Shown: positions 1-6,441 of the stretch, one piece after another
How the letters are laid out: each line of letters opens with the position of its first letter
Position numbering within the stretch: the first letter of the stretch is position 1
Assembly: GCF_003065405.1 (NCBI RefSeq)
Contig: NZ_CP026947.1
Location: 434,001 to 498,000, forward strand
Length of the DNA: 64,000 bases
From: Corynebacterium yudongzhengii
GTDB lineage: Bacteria > Actinomycetota > Actinomycetes > Mycobacteriales > Mycobacteriaceae
Direction: 5' to 3'
Program-made: the position numbers and the translations under genes
Notes under the pieces: generated by a model
Database searches by the model: none
Told to the model about the DNA's origin: nothing
What the model saw: the letters and a program-made list of their open reading frames with translations, nothing else

Positions 1-2
1 CC

Positions 3-353
3 CTTCCGGAGATACACCCGGAGTTTCTCGATCCCGCGGAACGCCACCTCTGCGCGCTTGCCGGCGGCGGGGCAGGGGTGCTCGCGCAGGCGCCGTCCGG
101 CGAGACGCAGCTGGTCGGCGAGACCGAGCTTGATGCGCTGGTGGGGCTGGACGGCGGGGCGGTGGCCGTCGATACGGGGCACGGCCTGCACGTGGTGACC
201 GCAACCGGGGTCATCCACGACACTGATGCGGCGTCGGTGCAGGCACTCGGCCTGCCGGAGGCGCATCGGGTGGGATGGGAGCTCGTGGGCCTGCTGCCGG
301 AAGGCCCCGCACTCAACCGGGAGGAAGTCTTGAGCGGGGACTCGTCGGGCTAA
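3..353 (+). CDS. eccB: EccB, ESX-4 type VII secretion core protein (3' end only)
   Basis: The first 351 bases are an open frame that enters from outside the window and ends at TAA 351-353. Its tail resembles the C-terminus of EccB proteins: a VTATGVIHDTD stretch (compare the usual VTDTGVRYPL), then ALGLPEAHRVGWELVGLLPEG and PALNREE, corresponding to the family's ALG...LLPxGPxL ending. EccB is the periplasmic component of the ESX membrane complex, anchored by one N-terminal helix that is not visible here. The ESX genes mycP, eccD and eccC downstream support the call, as does the mycobacterial order in which eccB4 lies beside mycP4. The weak point is that only about 116 residues are available. 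Confidence 0.7.
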   Translation, partial: LPEIHPEFLDPAERHLCALAGGGAGVLAQAPSGETQLVGETELDALVGLDGGAVAVDTGHGLHVVTATGVIHDTDAASVQALGLPEAHRVGWELVGLLPEGPALNREEVLSGDSSG

Positions 354-369
354 ATCTTCAAGGTTTAGT

Positions 370-375
370 TAAAGT
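370..375 (+). promoter_or_regulatory. Probable -10 box of the tmsA-tmsB transcript
   Basis: TAAAGT lies 8 bases upstream of the ATG at 384, and no Shine-Dalgarno sequence is present in the 30-base gap after eccB. This geometry suggests a leaderless or nearly leaderless transcript that starts at tmsA, so the tms pair would be expressed separately from eccB. No clear -35 box was identified. Confidence 0.35.
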
Positions 376-383
376 GGCCTGAC

Positions 384-1907
384 ATGGGATTGAGTAAAAA
401 GCTGGTCGGTGCTCTGGGTCGAGTCTCGGACGGGGTGGGGCGTCTCCTGCCCGGAAGGGGGCTTGACTATCGGCGGCGGCAGCCGGTCGGGTTCTATGAG
501 CACGATCGGGCCGTCGAGAGGCTGCTGGAGAGCTTCCGTAACGTCCCGGCTGGCCGGCGCGTACGCCTGGCGAAGAAGACCTCGAACCTCTTTCGGGGTC
601 GGCACGCCGATAACGTGGGCCTCGATGTCAGCGGGCTTAACGGGGTCATCGCCATTGACCCCGTCGCCGGCACCGCCGACGTGCAGGGCATGTGCACCTA
701 CGAGGACTTAGTCGATGCCTGCCTGCCTTATGGGCTCGCCCCGACGGTCATCCCGCAGCTGAAAACCATCACGCTGGGCGGGGCGGTGACCGGCATGGGT
801 GTGGAGTCCACCTCCTTCCGCAACGGCCTGCCGCACGAGGCCGTCCTCGAGATGGATATCCTCACCGGCACCGGCGAGATCGTCACCGCCTCCCCGGAGG
901 AGAACGTCGACCTCTTCCGCGGCTTCCCGAACTCCTACGGCAGCCTCGGCTACGCCGTGCGCCTGAAGATCGAGCTCGAAGAAGTCCACGACTACGTCGA
1001 TCTCGCCCACGTGCGTTTCCACGACCCGCAGACCTACGCCGAGGCGATGGGGGAGATCGTCGAGGCCGGCACCTTCGAGGGGCGCACCATCCACGGGCTC
1101 GACGGCGTGGCGTTTTCGCCTCACGAGCTCTACTTGGTCATTGCGTGCGGCACCGACAAGGCCGGGCCGACCTCCGACTACACCCGCGAGCAGATCTACT
1201 ACCGCTCGATCCAGCACCCCGAGGGCATCCTGCGCGATCGCTTAAGCATCCGCGACTACATCTGGCGCTGGGACGTCGACTGGTTCTGGTGCTCGCGCGC
1301 GTTCGGGGCGCAAAACCCCACCGTTAGGAAGCTGTGGCCGCGTGATCTTCTGCGCTCGTCGTTCTACTGGAAGCTCATAGGCTTAGATCGCCGCTATGAC
1401 ATCGAGCATAACCTCATCAACCGGCCCAATGGCCTGCCGCACCGCGAACGCGTGGTCCAAGACATCGAGGTCACCGTCGATCGCCTCCCGGAGTGGATCG
1501 AGTGGTTCTTCTCCGCGAGCGACATCCAGCCCATGTGGCTGTGCCCGATTCGGTTGCGCGGCGGCGTCGAAAAGCTGGCAGGCAGCGGCGACGTGCTTGC
1601 CGACGCTGACTCCCCCTGGCCCCTCTACCCCCTCGGTCCGGGCGTGACCTGGATCAACGCCGGATTCTGGTCGGCGGTGCCGGGCGATCACGTCTCCGCC
1701 GACGCCGAGCCCGGGGCGTTCAACCGGGTCATTGAGAAGAAGGTCAGCGAGCTCGGCGGGCATAAGTCGCTATACTCGGAGGCCTTCTACACCCGCGAGG
1801 AGTTCGCCGAGCTATACGGCGGCGAGCTTCCCGGACAACTGAAGAAACGCTATGACCCTGCCGGACGCTTCCCGGACCTCTACGAGAAGACCGTCAGCGG
1901 TGCTTAA
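384..1907 (+). CDS. tmsA: FAD-dependent oxidoreductase, TmsA/BfaA-like (10-methylene-fatty-acyl reductase)
   Basis: This 507-residue protein has an N-terminal FAD-binding type 4 (PCMH-like) domain: SNLFRGRHADN, then GMCTYEDLVD, the glycine-rich TITLGGAVTGMGVESTSFRNG and LTGTGEIVTAS. The FAD-dependent C-terminal part follows. Downstream, tmsB is a CFA-synthase-type methyltransferase. This pairing is the known tuberculostearic-acid module (TmsA/TmsB, also BfaA/BfaB; mycobacterial Rv0449c/Rv0447c). TmsB methylenates the oleoyl chain of phospholipids and TmsA reduces the 10-methylene product with NADPH. Assignment rests on domain type plus the neighbour. Other members of this FAD family (DprE1-like, sterol-reductase-like) are the alternatives. 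ATG 384 is chosen because a -10-like box lies 8 bases upstream. Confidence 0.75.
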   Translation: MGLSKKLVGALGRVSDGVGRLLPGRGLDYRRRQPVGFYEHDRAVERLLESFRNVPAGRRVRLAKKTSNLFRGRHADNVGLDVSGLNGVIAIDPVAGTADVQGMCTYEDLVDACLPYGLAPTVIPQLKTITLGGAVTGMGVESTSFRNGLPHEAVLEMDILTGTGEIVTASPEENVDLFRGFPNSYGSLGYAVRLKIELEEVHDYVDLAHVRFHDPQTYAEAMGEIVEAGTFEGRTIHGLDGVAFSPHELYLVIACGTDKAGPTSDYTREQIYYRSIQHPEGILRDRLSIRDYIWRWDVDWFWCSRAFGAQNPTVRKLWPRDLLRSSFYWKLIGLDRRYDIEHNLINRPNGLPHRERVVQDIEVTVDRLPEWIEWFFSASDIQPMWLCPIRLRGGVEKLAGSGDVLADADSPWPLYPLGPGVTWINAGFWSAVPGDHVSADAEPGAFNRVIEKKVSELGGHKSLYSEAFYTREEFAELYGGELPGQLKKRYDPAGRFPDLYEKTVSGA

Positions 1908-1927
1908 GAAAGGAGACTGAACACACC

Positions 1928-3241
1928 ATGGCATTTACCCCGATGTCGATCGCTGAGATGATCGAAACCCTCGTGGCCCCACCGAACCCTTTTCGCTGGG
2001 AGGTTTTCGACGGGTCGGCGACCGGTCCGGAGGACGCCAAATACACAGTGCGCATTCACAACCCGGAGGGGTTGTCGTATATCGCCACCGCGCCGGGCGA
2101 TCTCGGTTTCGCGCGCGCCTGGATGACCGGCGGGCTCACCGTCGAGGGCGAGCACCTCGCATACCCTTATGGCATCTTCGACTCGCTGCGCGAGCTTTAT
2201 GACAACTTCCGCAAACCGAGCCTCGGCGAGATCGCCAAGATTTACCGCTCCCTGGGACACCACGGCGCTCTGCGCATCCAGCCCGTGCCCGAGGTCGAGC
2301 GCGCCGGCTGGCTCGAGCGCTCCCTGCGCCAGGGCCTGTCGCGGCACTCCAAGGAGCGCGACGCCGACGTGATCTCCTCGCACTATGACGTCGGCAACGA
2401 CTTCTACGAGCTCTTCTTGGGCGAGGAAATGACCTACACCTGCGCCTATTACCCGCACCCGGACGCCACCCTCGATGAGGCCCAGGACAACAAGTTCCGG
2501 CTCGTCTACGAAAAGCTGCGCCTCGAAGAGGGCAAGACGCTTCTCGACGTCGGCTGCGGCTGGGGCGGCATGGTCCGCTACGCCGCCCGCCGCGGGGTGC
2601 GCGCCCTGGGCGTGACGCTGTCGAAGGAGCAGGCGGACTATGGCCAGCAGCGGCTTATCGACGAAGGCCTCGACGACGTCGCGGAGATCCGCTACGCCGA
2701 CTACCGCGACACCGAAGAATCCGGCTTCGACGCGGTCTCCTCGATCGGCCTGGCCGAGCACATCGGCGTGGACAACTACCCCTCCTACTTCCGGTTCCTC
2801 TCCGACAAGCTGGTGCCCGGCGGGCTCATGCTCAACCACTGCATCACCTACCCGGACAACCACCAGACGCAGCGCGGCGGCTTCATCGACCGCTACATCT
2901 TCCCGGACGGCGAGCTCGCCGGCTCCGGCATCATCGTGCGCGACATGCAGTCCAACGGCTTCGAGGTCCTCCACGAGGAGAACCTGCGTTTCGACTACGC
3001 CCGTACCCTGCGCCACTGGTGCCTCAACCTGAAGGACAACTGGGACAAGGCCGTCGAGCTGGTCGGCGAGAACACCGCCAAGCTGTGGGGCATGTACATG
3101 GCGGGCTCGCAGTGGGGCTTCGAGCACGATGTCGTGCAGCTCCACCACGTGCTCGGCGTCAAGCTTCTCGACGACAAATCGCGCGGCGACGTCCCCGAGC
3201 GCCGCTGGTGGCGAGACTCCACCTGGGAGCTCGAGGACTAG
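1928..3241 (+). CDS. tmsB: SAM-dependent fatty-acid methyltransferase of the cyclopropane synthase family, TmsB-like
   Basis: The protein has 437 residues. The SAM-binding motif I is plain (TLLDVGCGWGGMVRYAARRG), preceded by SSHYDVGNDFYELFLGEEMTYTCAYY, the typical CFA/mycolic methyltransferase signature. An N-terminal extension of about 150 residues is usual for the UfaA1/TmsB group. Its likely role is SAM-dependent methylenation of oleoyl chains in membrane phospholipids, the first step to 10-methylstearate, with tmsA supplying the reduction. A strong ribosome site (AAAGGAGA) precedes the ATG, 20 bases after the tmsA stop, so the two form an operon. It could instead be an ordinary cyclopropane synthase. 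The oxidoreductase partner is what favours TmsB. Confidence 0.8.
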   Translation: MAFTPMSIAEMIETLVAPPNPFRWEVFDGSATGPEDAKYTVRIHNPEGLSYIATAPGDLGFARAWMTGGLTVEGEHLAYPYGIFDSLRELYDNFRKPSLGEIAKIYRSLGHHGALRIQPVPEVERAGWLERSLRQGLSRHSKERDADVISSHYDVGNDFYELFLGEEMTYTCAYYPHPDATLDEAQDNKFRLVYEKLRLEEGKTLLDVGCGWGGMVRYAARRGVRALGVTLSKEQADYGQQRLIDEGLDDVAEIRYADYRDTEESGFDAVSSIGLAEHIGVDNYPSYFRFLSDKLVPGGLMLNHCITYPDNHQTQRGGFIDRYIFPDGELAGSGIIVRDMQSNGFEVLHEENLRFDYARTLRHWCLNLKDNWDKAVELVGENTAKLWGMYMAGSQWGFEHDVVQLHHVLGVKLLDDKSRGDVPERRWWRDSTWELED

Positions 3242-3297
3242 GGTCTTGGGGCGTGGTGGTGGTTCGGTTCGGACTGCATTCGCATGACGCGCTAGCG

Positions 3298-3377
3298 CTG
3301 GTCGAAATGAGTGGCATCTAAAGGAGTGCTCGTTTCGACCGCGCGGGACTCCTTTCTGTAAGGCTCCTTTCGACCAG
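3298..3377 (-). repeat. 80-bp hairpin repeat, copy 1
   Basis: The element is bounded by a perfect 10-bp inverted repeat, CTGGTCGAAA and TTTCGACCAG, exactly 80 bases end to end. On the minus strand it has a second GTCGAAA in the middle and inner arms AAAGGAGT / ACTCCTTT that pair perfectly over 8 bp. Four further copies of identical length lie at 44438-44517, 44648-44727, 48446-48525 and 48657-48736. This copy lies in the gap between tmsB and mycP and is the only one in reverse orientation. Confidence 0.85.
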
Positions 3378-3477
3378 GCGCACGAAAGCGATACAGCCGC
3401 ATGGCCGTCCGGCCCTCCAGCCCTCTGCCACCCGCATTTCGACGCGGGTCCGCAAAACGAGTCCGATTCGGAGCCCC

Positions 3478-4642
3478 TTAAGGTTCTTCCTTAAAGAGGT
3501 TCGTGAGCCGGCGTCGTCTCCGCGCCGGCGCCGGCGGGCGGCGCAGCCCGGTCGCGATCGCGAGGACGACCATCACGCTCGCCAAGACGATGAGCACCCG
3601 CAGATCGACGGAGTGCTCCTCGGCCACCGGCGCCGTGATCGCCGCGGTCCGGTATTCCGGCGTAGGCGCAGGCCGAGTGGTGAGCGCGGCGAGCGGATCG
3701 AGTGAATCGGTCGTGGACTGCGCGCTGGCGAAGAGGTGTTCGCGCAGCTCAGCGGCGGAATACTCGGGGTAGCGTTCGCGCAGAAGCGCCGCCGTGCCCG
3801 CGACCACTGGGGCGGCGAAGCTGGTGCCGTGAAACTCTTGGTTCTCCCCATTGGGTGGGGTGATGGCGGAGACCCAGCCGTCGCTATCCGGGGCTAAAGC
3901 CACTGGCACGTGACCGGGAGCGCTCAGGCGTGGCTGATCCGGGGGGGAGGGTGAGCGAATACTCCGCGGCCTCGGCGGAGCCTTGGGTGGCTTGGACCCC
4001 GATGACGGTGGGGGCATGCGTCGGATAGACGGTGGCGTGGTCGTGGCAGTCGGTGGTCCGGTTGCCGGCCGCGGCGACGATGACCGCGTTGTCCTCTTCG
4101 GCACGCCGGAGCGCCTCGTTGAGCTCGTGGTCGTCGACTTCGGCGTCGGTGCAGGCCACGACGGAGACGTTGATGATGTCGGCGCCTTCGTCGAGAGCTA
4201 AGTGAATCGCCGCAGTCAGCGAGGCCAGGGTGCCCTCGCCCTCATCGCCGTGGCCGGCGGGCATGCGGGCGTAGGCGGTGGTCTGCCGGATCGGCACGAT
4301 GCGTGCGTCCGGGGCGATTCCGGAGGTCTGCGTCGCGATGATGCCGGCGACGGCGGTGCCGTGACCGTCGCAGTCGTGGTGCGGGTCGGAAACGGCGGCG
4401 TTCGTGACGTCGTGGCCGGGCTCTAAGTGGAGAAGCTCCGGGTGGGGATGGATTCCGGTATCGATCACCGCGACGGTGACCCCGGCGCCGGTGGCGAAAT
4501 CATGAAGCTTCGGCTCCGCGACAGGTCGAGGCGGCAGCTCAGGCGGAGGGGCGGGCACGCCGCGGACGCACTCTTCGGCCGTGGCCAAAGGCGCAGCGAC
4601 CAGGGCTGCTAACGGGAGAAGGCAGGCGAGTAAGCGTCTCAT
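3478..4642 (-). pseudogene. mycP: Mycosin (subtilisin-like serine protease) MycP, ESX-4, frameshifted
   Basis: The first frame runs from ATG 4642 (overlapping the eccD stop as ATGA) with a signal peptide (RRLLACLLPLAALVAAPLATA), catalytic Asp at residue 61 in VAVIDTGIHP, and His 94 in CDGHGTAVAG. The oxyanion-region motif AAAGN follows. The reading frame then breaks near a run of seven G (plus strand 3941-3947). In another frame the protein continues with SAPGHVPVALAP, the catalytic Ser motif GTSFAAPVVAGTAALL and a C-terminal membrane helix (VLIVLASVMVVLAIATGL) followed by a basic tail. All three catalytic residues therefore exist, but in two frames. A one-base change in the homopolymer restores a normal mycosin. 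Either sequencing error or real inactivation is possible. Confidence 0.85.
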
Positions 4643-5910
4643 CCCAACCCCCTGATGAGGGCAAAGAGTCCTCCGACCCACCCCGCCAGCGGTAGCACGG
4701 CGATAACTGCGACGAACTCGGCGCGCTCCAACCAGGCGGCGGTGGTCGGGGCCATGGTGCGTATGTGGTCGGCCCAGCGCCCGGCCGTGACAGCGACGAG
4801 GGCGACCATCCCGACAATCACCGCCGCGAGATCAGACGCCGCCGCCTCGGCGGCCGCCAGCAGCGCGCCGAGTCCCACAGCGCTCAACGCCCAGGCGGGC
4901 ACGAGGCGGCGGTGACGCGCGGCGTGCAGGATCGTCGCACCCGCGATGGCCAGGGACAACAAAAGCGGTGCCCAGCCGTCGAGGCTCGCGAGATATCCCA
5001 GGGCCACAAGCATCCCCGCGGCCGTGCCGATGCTCATGCCATCGTGGATGCGCCCGGCGCGCCGGGCGCGTTCGTCGGTATCAGGAGGGTTGCCATCGGC
5101 GACGGCCAAGTCCTGGCCGGCGGTGGGCAGGCGCGGTACCTCCAGCCCGGCCAGGGTGGTCACCAGCCCCGGGGTGCACGTCACCAGCGCCACTCCGGCG
5201 ACCAGCGCGCTGGCCGCGGCGGCCTCGAAAGACAGAAGAGCGCCGATAGAAGCGGCATAAGCGATCGCCGAGGCCGCACCGATGCCGCCGGCCGTACGCG
5301 TGCCGACGGCACCCACCAGTCCCAACACCGCCAGTGTCACCAGCGCCGCCGAGGCGGCGGTGATGAGTGCCCAGGTGGGGGCGTCGATAAGCGAGCCTCC
5401 CGTGACCAGCCGGGCGCAGGCGTAGGCGACCAGCGCCGCGATGGGCAGGGCGAGAAGGGGGTGTTGGCGGGCGCTCATGACCGCGAGTACGGCACCGGCG
5501 AGCAGCGCCCATTCGAGCTCGACGTAGCTGTTCAGCAGGGTGATCGCCATGAAAGCGCCGGTGATGACGGCGGCGGTGAGACCGCCGACGGCGCCGCGGC
5601 CCGAGGAATGGGCGACGAGTGCTTCGGCGGAGTCGCGGACGATGGGGGCGTCGACAGGCTCGGCCGGCGTGAGCACGAGCACGTGGCCGTGATGTAAGCC
5701 CGTTTCCGCCAGCGGCGAGGACATGTCGAGCGCCTTGCCCCCGACGGTCGAGGCGCGCCAGGGCCGGGTGATCTGTGGTGCTTCGGCGAGCTCGAGGACT
5801 TCGGGAAGGACCTCGGCGATCGCCGAGGACGTCGGTAGCGTCAGGTCGATCTCGCGGTGGAATCCGCCGACGTGCAGGCGGGTGGTCAGGCGCAGTGAAT
5901 GCGCAGGCAT
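4639..5910 (-). CDS. eccD: EccD, ESX-4 membrane channel component
   Basis: The protein has 423 residues. It has an N-terminal ubiquitin-like (YukD-type) domain of about 90 residues, beginning MPAHSLRLTTRLHVGG, then roughly eleven hydrophobic segments rich in Ala, Leu and Val, the EccD layout. EccD lines the ESX inner-membrane complex. ATG 5910 is chosen because GGGGGAG lies 8-9 bases upstream and the ubiquitin-like fold starts there. A longer in-frame start exists but has no support. The gene is translationally coupled to mycP (stop and start overlap in ATGA) and is divergent from the plus-strand eccC group. Confidence 0.88.
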   Translation of the reverse strand: MPAHSLRLTTRLHVGGFHREIDLTLPTSSAIAEVLPEVLELAEAPQITRPWRASTVGGKALDMSSPLAETGLHHGHVLVLTPAEPVDAPIVRDSAEALVAHSSGRGAVGGLTAAVITGAFMAITLLNSYVELEWALLAGAVLAVMSARQHPLLALPIAALVAYACARLVTGGSLIDAPTWALITAASAALVTLAVLGLVGAVGTRTAGGIGAASAIAYAASIGALLSFEAAAASALVAGVALVTCTPGLVTTLAGLEVPRLPTAGQDLAVADGNPPDTDERARRAGRIHDGMSIGTAAGMLVALGYLASLDGWAPLLLSLAIAGATILHAARHRRLVPAWALSAVGLGALLAAAEAAASDLAAVIVGMVALVAVTAGRWADHIRTMAPTTAAWLERAEFVAVIAVLPLAGWVGGLFALIRGLG

Positions 5911-6039
5911 GTCAGTACTCCCCCGAAATATGTGCGTGTGAATCCGGCAGGCCCCCCACCTGCCGATGGTGTTCATCATGGCGGAAGGCGGCAGTCCTGT
6001 CCACCGGTACACTGTGATCTACGTCATGGAGGGGGAAGG

Positions 6040-6228
6040 GTGGAGCGGACCCCCGGGGCGTCCCTGCTGCTTGGCTCAGGGGCCTTCAATTTCGCCTCCG
6101 GGTGCTACACGATTACTCTCGGGCAGTCGCTGTTCGAAGCCACGGGGTCTGTCGCGGCGTTTCTAGCCGCCTGCCTGCTGATCAACGCGATGCTGAGCCG
6201 GGTGGAGAGGGCAGGAAAGGCCGGCTAG
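6040..6228 (+). CDS. Small membrane protein of the ESX-4 locus, unknown function
   Basis: A 62-codon frame starts at GTG 6040 with GGAGGGGGAAG just upstream. It encodes a short N-terminal stretch, a hydrophobic region (FLAACLLINAML) and a basic end (SRVERAGKAG). It is read in the same direction as eccC and sits between the divergent eccD and eccC genes, so it is probably the first gene of the plus-strand ESX group. I do not recognise the family. A TACACT box at 6008-6013 may be its -10. It is probably a one-to-two-helix membrane peptide. Confidence 0.5.
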   Translation: MERTPGASLLLGSGAFNFASGCYTITLGQSLFEATGSVAAFLAACLLINAMLSRVERAGKAG

Positions 6229-6261
6229 AAAAACAGCGCTGCCAACAGTGGCATCATCGCC

Positions 6262-6310
6262 TAGAATCGCGGGCGTGTCCACGGATTCGGGGGAATCGGT
6301 GGCGAAGTGA
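6262..6310 (+). promoter_or_regulatory. eccC upstream promoter with a possible leaderless 11-residue reading frame
   Basis: TAGAAT (6262-6267) is a good -10 box. Seven bases downstream a GTG at 6275 opens an 11-residue frame ending at TGA 6308-6310, so the geometry is that of a leaderless micro-ORF. GATTC-GGGG-GAATC inside it can fold as a hairpin, and a second one, CCTTC-GGGG-GAAGG, lies over the Shine-Dalgarno sequence of the upstream GTG of eccC (6337). The arrangement could regulate translation of eccC, or be chance. Confidence 0.35.
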
Positions 6311-6336
6311 CACACCTTCGGGGGAAGGATGCGCAC

Positions 6337-6414
6337 GTGAGCGTGCTTGTTGAGCAGTCCGATTACATCGTGGAGACCCCAGCTCCTGGGCAGCGGGAGC
6401 CGGCTCCACCGTAA
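6337..6414 (+). other. 5' segment of eccC cut off by an in-frame TAA
   Basis: A GTG at 6337 with GGGGGAAGG eight bases upstream starts 25 codons (SVLVEQSDYIVETPAPGQRE...) that end at TAA 6412-6414. The frame is the same as eccC, and immediately past the stop it reads PSGTITVDAVPAAQRPKPMP into the conserved EccC N-terminus (compare the family's PSGE...PPPE... before the first membrane helix). The TAA therefore looks like a nonsense mutation within eccC. No Shine-Dalgarno sequence precedes the next usable start at 6442. Confidence 0.6.
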
Positions 6415-6441
6415 CCTTCCGGCACCATCACCGTCGACGCG

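Noticed and set aside
1904..3148. A 414-residue minus-strand frame over tmsB
   Set aside because: It is antisense to a clear CFA-family gene and has no recognisable domain.
4427..4612. Plus-strand small frames over mycP
   Set aside because: They lie opposite the conserved protease codons and carry no ribosome site.
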